The translations under genes and the position numbers were made by a program. A stretch of 64,000 nt of DNA from Caldisericia bacterium. Lineage in GTDB: Bacteria > Caldisericota > Caldisericia > B22-G15. A model generated the notes under the pieces. That model saw nothing but the letters and a program-made list of their open reading frames with translations. It had not been told where the DNA came from and did no database searches. The stretch covers positions 124,001-188,000 of the forward strand of contig JASEFN010000001.1 of the NCBI GenBank assembly GCA_030018355.1, given 5' to 3'. This document shows, piece by piece, positions 56,386 through 64,000 of the stretch; position 1 is the first letter of the stretch, and every line of letters starts with the position of its first letter.

Positions 56386-57223
56386 AGAATTTGACCCATG
56401 GAAAGGAAAGTTTTGCACATGTCCTAAAAAGTTTAGTTTAAACCCTTATACTGGATGTTCATTTAATTGCATCTACTGCTATATAACATCTTACATTAAA
56501 GAACCATATAGAGTTAGATTGAAGAAAAATTTAATTGAAAATGTTAAAAAAGATTTAAAAAATTTTGACAAAAGTTACTATATTATGCTTTCAAACTCAT
56601 CTGATCCATATCCATATATAGAAAAATATTTAAATTTAACAAGAGAAGTATTAAGAATATTTAAAGAAAATGGAATCAAAGTTTTAATTGTTACAAAAAG
56701 TGATATTTTATTGAAAGATATAGATATATTAAAAGAGATGAATGTAGTTATAACAGTTACTATTACAACACTCGATGAAGAATATAAAAAGATTGAACCA
56801 TTTGCTCCTCATCCTGAAAGAAGAATAAAGATGCTTGAAATTTTAAAGAAAAATGGAATTCCAACCGCTGTAAGAATTGATCCTATAATACCTTTTTTTA
56901 ATGATGATTTAGAAAAAATCGAAAAATTAATTAAAAGGGTTTCAAAATATTCAAGTCAAATAATAACATCTACTTTAAAATTGAAATATGATTCAATGAA
57001 AAGATTTAAAGAGAAAATAAGAGATCTTTATGATAAAATATTGCCCCTTTATAAGGAAAGATATGGAAATTCTCTATATATTGAAAGAGATAAAAGAGAG
57101 AAGATTTTAAAAAGCATAAAAGAAATTGCAACCTCTTACGGTCTTTATTTTTCAACATGTAGAGAAAATTTGGATTATTTAAACACTAATATTTGTGATG
57201 GAAGTGGTTTATTTAAAAAATAG
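56336..57223 (+). CDS. Radical SAM protein, SplB/Rv2578c-like
   Basis: A 295-residue radical SAM enzyme. The cluster motif CSFNCIYCY follows LNPYTG, as in the spore-photoproduct-lyase-like and Rv2578c-like groups, and the DPWKGKF lead-in also fits. A PIIPFFNDD stretch and two more Cys near the C-terminus (FSTCRE, NICDG) could bind a second centre. Substrate not known. The frame starts at TTG 56336; GTG 56345 behind GAAGAAG is an alternative. Its place beside meaB may be only operon packing. Confidence 0.8.
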   Translation: MKKVNLISTSWKLRVIKEFDPWKGKFCTCPKKFSLNPYTGCSFNCIYCYITSYIKEPYRVRLKKNLIENVKKDLKNFDKSYYIMLSNSSDPYPYIEKYLNLTREVLRIFKENGIKVLIVTKSDILLKDIDILKEMNVVITVTITTLDEEYKKIEPFAPHPERRIKMLEILKKNGIPTAVRIDPIIPFFNDDLEKIEKLIKRVSKYSSQIITSTLKLKYDSMKRFKEKIRDLYDKILPLYKERYGNSLYIERDKREKILKSIKEIATSYGLYFSTCRENLDYLNTNICDGSGLFKK

Positions 57224-57225
57224 TA

Positions 57226-57231
57226 TATAAT
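57226..57231 (+). promoter_or_regulatory. -10 box placed for leaderless transcription
   Basis: TATAAT ends 9 bases before ATG 57241. No ribosome site precedes the ATG. The predicted transcript starts within a few bases of the start codon. The -35 region is poor. Confidence 0.5.
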
Positions 57232-57240
57232 TTATGAATT

Positions 57241-58332
57241 ATGGAAGATAGATTTAAAATTAAGAGAAAAAGAGAGTTTAAACTTTCTAAAAAAATTTTA
57301 AAGACTTTAAATTTTATAATTTTCATTCTCATATATATTATTATTTTATTTTCTTTTTCACAAAAAGGAGTCTATCTCAATCAAGGAATTGATGTTTTAC
57401 CATTGAGTTTCAAAATTGGAAAAATTGATAACACGCTCTTTTACTCCACATCAAAATCAATTTATTTACTCAATGAAGACAATTTCATACCAATTTCATA
57501 TTTTATAAGAAACTTTAAAGTTGATGAAGATAAAATATATGTTCTTTCTGATAATTTAATCATTTTAAATAAAGAGTTTAAAATAATAAAAGAAATTAAA
57601 AAAGAGGGGTTTTATCCTTATGATTTATATTTCTTTAAAGACAAATTTGCTGTTAAATATATGAAAAAAGATTCTCTTTCAATTTACTTTTCACTTTTTG
57701 ATAAAAAAAGTTATAAAGAGATTAGAAATATAAAATTTGAAAATTTAACAAGTATGCCTTTCTCAACTGTCTTCTCAAATGGTGAAAAAATTTTGATTTT
57801 TCAAAATGATGGTGATCTTTTAATTGTTAATTTTAATGGAGAAATAATTCTTCAGAAAAATATAAGACCTAAAAATGAAATTTTATTTAATCCAAAGGGT
57901 TTAATTGATAATGAAAGAGAAAATATAGTTCTTTATTGGCAAAATTATTCATACTTAACAAATTCTGTTCTTTTTTTAAAATATGATGGAGATATAAAAA
58001 TAAAATTTGACATAAAAAGCAACATTGATGAGATAATAAAAATTAATAATAAATATTATATTCTATTAAACAATGAAATTATAGAAATTGAAAATGAAAA
58101 AATAATAAAAAAAATTTCTATTCCATTCTTTAAACCAGTTGCTATTTTTAATATAAACAACAAATTTGTATCAATATGGGAAGTTAAACTCTTTAATAGT
58201 GAATATAAAATACTAAAAATAGAAGGAAAAAATTTTATTTTTAGAGGAAAATTTAAAGATATATTTTTTGATGATGATAAATTTTTAGTTTTAATAGATT
58301 CAAAAATTTATATTTTAAAGTATTATGAATGA
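57241..58332 (+). CDS. Membrane-anchored beta-rich protein of an ECF sigma operon
   Basis: A 363-residue protein with a short basic cytoplasmic start, one membrane helix (about 23-43) and a 320-residue outside part made of repeating short beta strands (pattern such as IYVLSDNLIILN, YYILLNNEIIEIE), suggestive of a beta-propeller. No Cys or catalytic motif stands out. It overlaps the sigma factor gene by 8 bases, so it is probably a partner or sensor of that module. I do not recognise a family. Confidence 0.7.
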   Translation: MEDRFKIKRKREFKLSKKILKTLNFIIFILIYIIILFSFSQKGVYLNQGIDVLPLSFKIGKIDNTLFYSTSKSIYLLNEDNFIPISYFIRNFKVDEDKIYVLSDNLIILNKEFKIIKEIKKEGFYPYDLYFFKDKFAVKYMKKDSLSIYFSLFDKKSYKEIRNIKFENLTSMPFSTVFSNGEKILIFQNDGDLLIVNFNGEIILQKNIRPKNEILFNPKGLIDNERENIVLYWQNYSYLTNSVLFLKYDGDIKIKFDIKSNIDEIIKINNKYYILLNNEIIEIENEKIIKKISIPFFKPVAIFNINNKFVSIWEVKLFNSEYKILKIEGKNFIFRGKFKDIFFDDDKFLVLIDSKIYILKYYE

Positions 58333-58906
58333 AAAAGAGTTAATAAATGAGATTTTAAAAGGTGACATTGAAAAATATTCTTATTTTATAAAAGAGTACC
58401 AAAATGAAATTTACAATTTATGTTTTTCAATTGTAAAAAATAGAGACGATGCATTAGATTTAACTCAAGAAGCATTTTTAATTGCTTTTAAAAATCTTAA
58501 AAATTTCAGAGGAGAAGCATCTTTTTCAACATGGATTTATAGAATTGCTTATAACTTATCAATAAATTTTGCAAAAAGAAAGGGTCAAATATTAACAATA
58601 TTAGATAGAGATGAAGATGAGATAGAATTTCAAATTGAAGACAAAAAATCTTCAATTTGGGATGAAATTGAGAGAGAAGAGAGAATAAAAATAATAAATA
58701 AATGTTTAAATAGATTAAAGGAATTTGATAGATTAATAATTGAGTTGAGAGAAGTTAATAATCTTACTTATGAAGAAATGTCCCAAATACTTTCTTTACC
58801 TATTGGGACAATAAAGTCAAGGCTTTTTAGAGCAAGAGAGAGACTAAAAAGAGAAATAGAAAAGGAATTTATGAAAAAAGACAATGAGTCTGAAACAAAT
58901 TTTTAA
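58325..58906 (+). CDS. ECF-type RNA polymerase sigma factor
   Basis: A 193-residue extracytoplasmic-function sigma factor. Region 2 (about 20-85) has DALDLTQEAFLIAFKNLKNFRGEASFSTW in two recognisable parts, including the -10-binding helix; region 4 (about 118-180) has the helix-turn-helix LTYEEMSQILSLPIGTIKSRL. Regions 1.1 and 3 are absent, as usual for ECF. The next gene is a membrane anti-sigma candidate. Confidence 0.93.
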   Translation: MNEKELINEILKGDIEKYSYFIKEYQNEIYNLCFSIVKNRDDALDLTQEAFLIAFKNLKNFRGEASFSTWIYRIAYNLSINFAKRKGQILTILDRDEDEIEFQIEDKKSSIWDEIEREERIKIINKCLNRLKEFDRLIIELREVNNLTYEEMSQILSLPIGTIKSRLFRARERLKREIEKEFMKKDNESETNF

Positions 58907-58922
58907 TTTTTTTCTCTAAAAA

Positions 58923-59621
58923 ATGATGAAGAAAGATTTGAAAGATTTAATCAATAGATATTATGATAATGAACTTTCATCAGAAGAAAAGGAAGAACTC
59001 TTTAAAATATTAAACGAGAATGAAGAGGCTTTTTATTATTTTAAAGAATTAGAAATTTTAAAACATGATTTAGAAGAAATAAAGAGAAGGAGAGAAAAAA
59101 TTTCTTTAGAAGATAAAATATTGAAAAAAATTAAAAAAGATCTAAGAGAAAGAAAAATTTCACTCTCATTAGGTTTTGCATTAAGTTTAGTAATTCTTAT
59201 ATTAATGTTTACTCCATTTAAATATATGGATAACTCATCTAAATTTATTATTTATAACAAAACAAATCATAAATATTTAATTTCAAATATAGCAAATAGT
59301 TCAAATATAAATGAAATAGAATTAACTCTTTTCGTAAAAGATGAAAAAATCGAAGAAAAGAGAGGTAATTTAAAAATTCCAAAAAATGAATTCAATCTTC
59401 TTTATGAAACACTCAATGATAAAGGCGATGTTGTTATAGAAAAAATAAAAGGAGGGGACGAAAAAAGTGATTATATTTTAGTTAAAATAAACTATAAAAA
59501 TTACCCAGAAAGAGGCATTTTATATTATTTGGGAATTTATCTACCATATGCATTAATTGGAATTATATTTTCTCTTCCACTCATCTATATTTTAAGGAAG
59601 AAAAAGAGATATTTAAAATGA
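58923..59621 (+). CDS. Probable membrane anti-sigma factor
   Basis: A 232-residue protein. The first 60 residues form an anti-sigma-like helical domain (LINRYYDNELSSEEKEELF), without the His and Cys of the zinc-binding ZAS type. A membrane helix is at about 78-97, an outside part of about 100 residues follows, and a second helix lies near the C-terminus (about 205-224). It sits 16 bases after the ECF sigma gene, which is the main reason for the call. The start is ATG 58923 or 58926. It overlaps the next gene by 4 bases. Confidence 0.75.
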   Translation: MMKKDLKDLINRYYDNELSSEEKEELFKILNENEEAFYYFKELEILKHDLEEIKRRREKISLEDKILKKIKKDLRERKISLSLGFALSLVILILMFTPFKYMDNSSKFIIYNKTNHKYLISNIANSSNINEIELTLFVKDEKIEEKRGNLKIPKNEFNLLYETLNDKGDVVIEKIKGGDEKSDYILVKINYKNYPERGILYYLGIYLPYALIGIIFSLPLIYILRKKKRYLK

Positions 59622-60046
59622 AAAAGTTGCTTTTTATTTTATCTTTTTTAATTCTTTTCTCTTTAGCCTTTAAAGAGATAAATGTTCAAAGTATTATAGA
59701 TATTTTAAATATATTTGATGAAGGAGAGAAACTTGGTTTAGTAAAAATAAATGATATTTCATTTGAAAGAAAAGAAAATATAATAAGAGGCTATTTGGTT
59801 TTTAGTATTGAAAAAGACAATATTGTTCCTTTTGAAAATTTTTTAAAAAGTAAAAATATTAATTTTATAAATTTAAAAGAAGGGGAAAACAAAGTTTATT
59901 TAAAAGAGAATATTAAAAACCTAATAACAAATGATTTTAAAACAACTTTTTTATCAACTTTTTTTGAAATCTTTTCATCAAAATTTTTTTACTTTATCTT
60001 TCTTATATTAATTATATTTTATCTTCTAATTTTACCTAATATCTAA
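59618..60046 (+). CDS. Small membrane protein of the ECF sigma module
   Basis: A 142-residue protein with a signal-type N-terminal helix (KLLFILSFLILFSLAF), about 95 outside residues, and a C-terminal membrane helix (FYFIFLILIIFYLLIL). No known family recognised. It overlaps the anti-sigma gene by 4 bases, so it is probably made with it, and it could help sense or hold the complex at the membrane. Confidence 0.7.
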   Translation: MKKLLFILSFLILFSLAFKEINVQSIIDILNIFDEGEKLGLVKINDISFERKENIIRGYLVFSIEKDNIVPFENFLKSKNINFINLKEGENKVYLKENIKNLITNDFKTTFLSTFFEIFSSKFFYFIFLILIIFYLLILPNI

Positions 60047-60053
60047 ATTCTTG

Positions 60054-60059
60054 TATAAT
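60054..60059 (+). promoter_or_regulatory. -10 box placed for leaderless transcription of the HIT gene
   Basis: TATAAT ends 8 bases before ATG 60068, and the bases between are all A or T with no ribosome site. This is the third such placement in the window. Confidence 0.5.
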
Positions 60060-60067
60060 TAAAAAAT

Positions 60068-60556
60068 ATGAGAGTTTTATGGGCTCCATGGAGAATAAAA
60101 TATATATTGTCATCAAAGAAAAAAAGTGGTTGCTTTATTTGCCAAATTATAAATGAAAAAAAGGATGAAGAAAACCTTGTATTAAAAAGAGGACAATTTT
60201 CAATAATTATTATGAATAGATACCCATACAATTCAGCACATCTTATGATCTCTCCATTAAGACATATAAAAAATATTTATGAGTTAAATGATGAAGAAAA
60301 AAAAGAGATAATAAATTTTTTAAGTTTATCACAAAAGGTAATTGAAAAGATATATAATCCAGATGGTTTTAACATTGGAGTTAATATTGGTAAAGCAGCA
60401 GGTGCAGGAGAAGAGCATTTACATTTTCATATTGTTCCAAGATGGTCTGGAGATACAAACTTTATGACTGTTTTTAGCAAAACAAGAGTAATACCAGAAG
60501 ATTTGGTTGAAATATATAAAAAATTAAAGGAGGCGTTTATTGAAAATAATTGCTGA
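60068..60556 (+). CDS. HIT-family nucleotide hydrolase/transferase
   Basis: A 162-residue HIT protein. The catalytic H-x-H-x-H box (EEHLHFHIVPRW) is preceded by NIGKAAGAG, the pattern of the AP4A-phosphorylase/FHIT-like branch. The N-terminus WAPWRIKYI and CFIC (a possible zinc pair) also match that branch. It acts on nucleotide phosphates such as diadenosine polyphosphates. It overlaps the EndoQ gene by 17 bases. Confidence 0.92.
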   Translation: MRVLWAPWRIKYILSSKKKSGCFICQIINEKKDEENLVLKRGQFSIIIMNRYPYNSAHLMISPLRHIKNIYELNDEEKKEIINFLSLSQKVIEKIYNPDGFNIGVNIGKAAGAGEEHLHFHIVPRWSGDTNFMTVFSKTRVIPEDLVEIYKKLKEAFIENNC

Positions 60557-61763
60557 TTTACACATTCATTCAAAATATTCAAGAGCAACAAGTAAAGATA
60601 TGGATATTCCAACTCTCTCTAAATGGGCAAAAATAAAGGGTATAAATCTTCTCGGAACAGGAGATTCCACTCATCCTGAATGGGAAAAAGAGATTAAAAT
60701 GTATCTTAAAGAGAAAAACGATGGAATTTATGAATATGATGGAACAAATTTTATAATAAGCGGAGAGGTTGCCTTAATTTTTTCACAAGGTGGAAAAACA
60801 AGAAGAGTTCATTTATCTCTTTTAATTAAGAAAATTGAAGATATGGAGAAAATAAATAAAACACTTTCAAAATTTTCTGATTTAAGCATAGATGGGAGAC
60901 CTGTTCTTCCATTGAGTTGTAGTGAATTTGTAAAAATTGTGTTAGATTTAGCAGAAGATACTTTTATCTATCCAGCACACGCTTGGACACCATGGTTTGG
61001 TATTTTTGGGTCTGAAACTGGATTTGATTCTTTAGAAGAAGCATTTCAAGATGAAATTAAAAATATATACGCTATTGAAACTGGTCTTTCATCAGATCCT
61101 CCCATGAATCATCTAATTTCAAAATTGGATAAAATAACTCTACTCTCAAATTCTGATGCACATTCTCCATCAAATATTGGCAGAGAGGCAAATGTTTTTG
61201 AATGTGATTTAAAATATAATGAAATTATTGAAGCAATTAAAAAAAGAGATAAAAGCCGCTTTCTCTTCACAATAGAATTTTTTCCAGAAGAAGGAAAATA
61301 TCACTATGATGGACATAGAAATTGTGGAGTATCTTTAAGTCCAGAAGAGTCTATAAAGTTAAATAACATTTGTCCTGTTTGTAAAAGACCTTTAACTCTT
61401 GGAGTTCTTCATAGGGTTTATGAATTAAAAGATAGAGATAATTTTAATGAAAAAGATTTTATACCATTTGTTAATTTAATCCCTCTTATGGAAATTATTT
61501 CTCAAGCATTACAAAAAAATAAAAGTAGTAAGTTAGTTGAAGATGAATATATGAAAATGATACAGAAATTTGGAAATGAGATGAATATTCTTTTCTTTCT
61601 TCCATTAAATGAAATGTTAGGAAGAGTTGATGAAAGAATTTTTAAACTTATTAAAAATATGAGAGAAGGAAAGGTAAAGAAAAAACCAGGATTTGATGGA
61701 GAATATGGAGTGATTGAGGTTATAGAAGATTTTGAAAAGGAAACACCTCCATCTCTTTTTTAA
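60540..61763 (+). CDS. Endonuclease Q (EndoQ), PHP-domain DNA repair enzyme
   Basis: A 407-residue protein. The PHP metal site opens ADLHIHSKYSRATSKDM, then LGTGDSTHPEW, AHAWTPWFG and SNSDAHSP. The C-terminal part has GHRNCGVSLSPEE and CPVCKRPLTLGVLHRV, with four cysteines for zinc. This set is that of EndoQ, known in Thermococcales and a few bacteria, which nicks 5' of deaminated bases (uracil, hypoxanthine) and abasic sites. TTG 60540 is the start, with AAAGGAGG 6 bases before it. Heat promotes deamination, so the gene suits a thermophile. Confidence 0.88.
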   Translation: MKIIADLHIHSKYSRATSKDMDIPTLSKWAKIKGINLLGTGDSTHPEWEKEIKMYLKEKNDGIYEYDGTNFIISGEVALIFSQGGKTRRVHLSLLIKKIEDMEKINKTLSKFSDLSIDGRPVLPLSCSEFVKIVLDLAEDTFIYPAHAWTPWFGIFGSETGFDSLEEAFQDEIKNIYAIETGLSSDPPMNHLISKLDKITLLSNSDAHSPSNIGREANVFECDLKYNEIIEAIKKRDKSRFLFTIEFFPEEGKYHYDGHRNCGVSLSPEESIKLNNICPVCKRPLTLGVLHRVYELKDRDNFNEKDFIPFVNLIPLMEIISQALQKNKSSKLVEDEYMKMIQKFGNEMNILFFLPLNEMLGRVDERIFKLIKNMREGKVKKKPGFDGEYGVIEVIEDFEKETPPSLF

Positions 61764-61777
61764 TAAACAAAAATTAA

Positions 61778-61806
61778 TTGAAGATATTTAATTAAATTGA
61801 TAAAAT
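61778..61806 (+). promoter_or_regulatory. Promoter of the ABC transporter operon
   Basis: TTGAAG at 61778-61783, a 17-base spacer, then TAAAAT at 61801-61806, with TGA just before the -10 (extended -10 form). A leader with GAGGAGG leads to ATG 61825. Confidence 0.65.
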
Positions 61807-61824
61807 TTTAAAGAGGAGGTTCGT

Positions 61825-62583
61825 ATGAATAAAAATAAAATTATTTTATCAGTTCTAATCTTATTATTAGGTTTCACTTTTTTAGTTTCATGTAAAAAGG
61901 AGCCAAAAGTTTTAAATGTTGGAACATCAGCAGATTACCCCCCATTTGAGTATGTAGATGAAAAAACAGGAGAGTTTGTTGGTTTTGATTTAGATTTAAT
62001 TAGGCTATTGGGTAAGAAATTGGGTTATGAGGTTAAAATTGTAAATATGGATTTTGATTCAATAATTCCTGCACTTGAAAAGAAAAAAATTGATGTAGCA
62101 ATTGCATGTATAACAATTACTGAGGATAGATTAAAAGTTGCTCCTGCAATTCCATATTGGGATACAGGTCAATCAATAATTGTCAATGCAAAAAGTGATT
62201 TTAGACCAAAGTCTTTAGGAGATCTTTCAAATAAAAAGGTTGGTGTTCAAAAAGGAACAACAGGAGAACAAATTCTTGATGAAGGAATTGAAAAAAAGGA
62301 GGTTATTAATGTAGATGTAAGAAGATATACTTCTGTTATTCTTGGAATGCTTGATCTTCAAAATGGAGTTATAGATGCTATGATAATTGATACACCAGTT
62401 GCAAAATTATATGAACAAAAATATAACTATGTTGTAACTACTGAACTTGCTCCAGAAACTGCAGGAATATTTGTGCAAAAAGATAATGAAAAACTCTTTA
62501 ATGATCTTAAAAAGGCTTTAGAAGAAGTCAAAAATAGCAAAGATTGGCAAGATTTAATACAAAAATATTTTTCAGGTGAATAG
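61825..62583 (+). CDS. Amino-acid-type ABC transporter, substrate-binding lipoprotein
   Basis: A 252-residue solute-binding protein of the polar amino acid family (SBP_bac_3). A signal helix ends in a lipobox (FLVSC), then the VGTSADYPPFEYVDE start, GFDLDLIRLLGKKLG and the hinge KKVGVQKGTTGE are typical. The ligand is an amino acid or similar, not predictable further. It heads a three-gene operon with the permease 8 bases later. An AGAGGAGG site precedes ATG 61825. Confidence 0.94.
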   Translation: MNKNKIILSVLILLLGFTFLVSCKKEPKVLNVGTSADYPPFEYVDEKTGEFVGFDLDLIRLLGKKLGYEVKIVNMDFDSIIPALEKKKIDVAIACITITEDRLKVAPAIPYWDTGQSIIVNAKSDFRPKSLGDLSNKKVGVQKGTTGEQILDEGIEKKEVINVDVRRYTSVILGMLDLQNGVIDAMIIDTPVAKLYEQKYNYVVTTELAPETAGIFVQKDNEKLFNDLKKALEEVKNSKDWQDLIQKYFSGE

Positions 62584-62591
62584 AAAGCAAA

Positions 62592-63257
62592 ATGAAAATT
62601 TTTGACATTACAATTTTTTATAATGTCAAAGCTATATCATATATACTTTCAGGAATATTTAACACAGTTTTACTAACTTTATTGGGCATTGGATTGGGTT
62701 TTTTAGTAGGATCTATATTAACATTTGGGGAGGTATATCTTGCCTCCCCAATAAATTATATTTTTAGAATAGTAGGAGAAATAATAAGAGGAATTCCTCT
62801 TATGGTTCTTTTTTTAATTTTATATCTTGGTTTTAATCTTGATCCTCTCCCTTCTGCAATTTTGGGTCTTGGAATAAGAAGTGCAGCATATCAAAGTCAA
62901 ATATTTAGATCTTCTCTTGAAGCAATTCCAACTGGACAAATTCTTGCAGCATTGAGTATTGGAATGAATAAAACTCAGGTTTTTTTAAATATACTTTTAC
63001 CACAGGCAGTAAGAATTATGATTCCCTCATGGACAAATGAATTTATTACGCTTTTAAAGGACACATCTATTGCATTTGTTCTTGGAGTAACAGAAATTAT
63101 GACAAAAGCAGAACTTATTTCACGATCAGTTGGAAGATATTTTGAAATTTATATTTTTATTGCAATTTTATATTTTATTATGGTAAGATTTTCAAATTAT
63201 ATTTTTTATTCAATTTATGAGAAAAATAGAATACCTGGCTTAGGAGAGAAAAGGTGA
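62592..63257 (+). CDS. Amino-acid-type ABC transporter, permease
   Basis: A 221-residue membrane protein with about five helices (His/Glu/Gln/Arg permease family). The EAA loop contacting the ATPase is visible: EAIPTGQILAALSIGMNKTQVFLNI in two parts, then LPQAVRIMIPSW. There is a single permease gene, so it probably works as a homodimer. It overlaps the ATPase gene by 4 bases (GTGA). Confidence 0.94.
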   Translation: MKIFDITIFYNVKAISYILSGIFNTVLLTLLGIGLGFLVGSILTFGEVYLASPINYIFRIVGEIIRGIPLMVLFLILYLGFNLDPLPSAILGLGIRSAAYQSQIFRSSLEAIPTGQILAALSIGMNKTQVFLNILLPQAVRIMIPSWTNEFITLLKDTSIAFVLGVTEIMTKAELISRSVGRYFEIYIFIAILYFIMVRFSNYIFYSIYEKNRIPGLGEKR

Positions 63258-64000
63258 AAGAAGTTTTAAGAGTAGAAGATTTAAGAAAAAGTTATGGAAA
63301 ACATGAAGTATTAAAAGGAGTCTCATTTTCTATAAATGAAAATGAAATAAAAGTTATTATAGGACCAAGTGGTGGAGGAAAAAGCACTCTTCTTTATTGT
63401 ATTAACTTTTTAACAAAGCCAGATTCTGGAAAAATATTTCTTGACAATGAAGAGATAACAAAGAGCAAAATTAACCTATCGAAAATAAGAGAAAAAATTG
63501 GGTTTGTCTTCCAGCACTTTAATCTATTTATGCATTTAAGCGCAATTGATAATGTAATCATAGGTTTAACTAAAGTTAAGGGTATGAAAAGAGATGAAGC
63601 AGAAAGTATAGCAGAAAATGCTTTAAATCTTGTAGGTATTGATAAAAGATTATGGAAACTTTTTCCTGCACAACTTTCAGGTGGACAACAACAAAGAGTT
63701 GCTATTGCAAGAGCAATAGCCATGAACCCAAAAATAATTTTATTTGATGAACCAACAAGTGCTCTTGATGTTGAATTAATTGGTGAAGTTTTAAAAGCAA
63801 TAAAAAATTTAGCAGAAAAGGGGATGACAATGCTTCTTGTTACTCATGAACTTGATTTTGCAAAAGATATAGCAGATGAAATAATGTTTCTTGATGAAGG
63901 AAAAATAATAGAAAGAGGAACTCCAGAAGAAATAATTTTTGATCCTAAAAGTGAAAGAATTAAGAAATTTCTTGGAATAATAAAAAAAGAAGAAAGGAGA
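63254..64000 (+). CDS. Amino-acid-type ABC transporter, ATPase (partial, runs off the end)
   Basis: 249 codons are open to the window end with no stop. Start GTG 63254, overlapping the permease stop, behind GAGAAAAGG. Walker A GPSGGGKST, Q-loop FQHFN, signature LSGGQQQR, Walker B IILFDEPTSALD and the H-loop VTHE are intact. The part seen is already full length for this family (about 240), so the stop should lie just outside. Confidence 0.94.
   Translation, partial: MKEVLRVEDLRKSYGKHEVLKGVSFSINENEIKVIIGPSGGGKSTLLYCINFLTKPDSGKIFLDNEEITKSKINLSKIREKIGFVFQHFNLFMHLSAIDNVIIGLTKVKGMKRDEAESIAENALNLVGIDKRLWKLFPAQLSGGQQQRVAIARAIAMNPKIILFDEPTSALDVELIGEVLKAIKNLAEKGMTMLLVTHELDFAKDIADEIMFLDEGKIIERGTPEEIIFDPKSERIKKFLGIIKKEERR

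Overview
The window is very AT-rich (roughly 30% G+C by eye, not counted). Arginine is coded almost entirely by AGA/AGG, ATA is a common isoleucine codon, and the proteins are rich in Lys, Glu and Ile. The four tRNA genes are strikingly GC-rich against this background, which is the classic mark of a thermophile. Shine-Dalgarno sites, -35/-10 promoters, Rho, RF1, DnaE/DnaX, GatB, MurA, an ECF sigma factor and an NtrC-type activator make it a bacterium. Pyrophosphate-linked energy genes (a membrane pyrophosphatase and a PPi-type phosphofructokinase) and archaeal-flavoured DNA repair genes (Mre11, NurA, HerA, Rad50-like, EndoQ) fit an anaerobic thermophile of the Caldisericota/Dictyoglomota/Thermotogota kind. 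I cannot assign a phylum from the sequence alone.

Layout. 1-7038 (+): end of a DUF58 protein, a transglutaminase-type membrane protein, a divergent CstA-like transporter, the KtrB/KtrA potassium uptake pair and an HtrA protease. 7041-12926 (-): a tight operon of a PD-(D/E)XK-like protein, SurE, topoisomerase III, a DUF362 ferredoxin-like protein and an atypical SDR. 13021-24183 (+): four tRNAs (Val, Asp, Gly, Thr) behind a good promoter, then hppA, rho, tdk, an unknown gene, prfA, prmC, upp, a WecA/TagO-type transferase, wecB, murA and a DUF4330 protein. 24173-26685 (-): nadE and nnr. 26735-33076 (+): mre11, nurA, herA, a Rad50-like ATPase split into three genes, and a GerMN lipoprotein. 33097-33159: a perfect palindrome and a bidirectional terminator. 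33185-41989 (-): one 2,934-residue secreted protein with about eleven calcium-loop repeats. 42082-55022 (-): dnaX, a four-BON-domain protein, argS, gatB, dnaE, PPi-type phosphofructokinase, a histidine kinase and an NtrC-type regulator, apparently one long operon. 55110-61763 (+): a B12-binding mutase subunit, MeaB, a radical SAM protein, an ECF sigma/anti-sigma cell-surface module, a HIT protein and EndoQ. 61825-64000 (+): an amino-acid-type ABC transporter whose ATPase runs off the end.

The most striking item is the end-resection cluster at 26735-32520. Mre11, NurA nuclease, HerA translocase and a Rad50-like ATPase are adjacent and mostly overlapping. The ATPase is divided just after its zinc hook into an N-lobe protein, a short coiled-coil protein and a C-lobe protein, each with its own start. 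A Shine-Dalgarno sequence sits immediately before the first stop codon, so that break looks like a real gene boundary rather than a simple mutation. The other items worth checking are the giant repeat protein, the recurrent leaderless-type promoters, the DNA repair suite including EndoQ, and the PPi economy.
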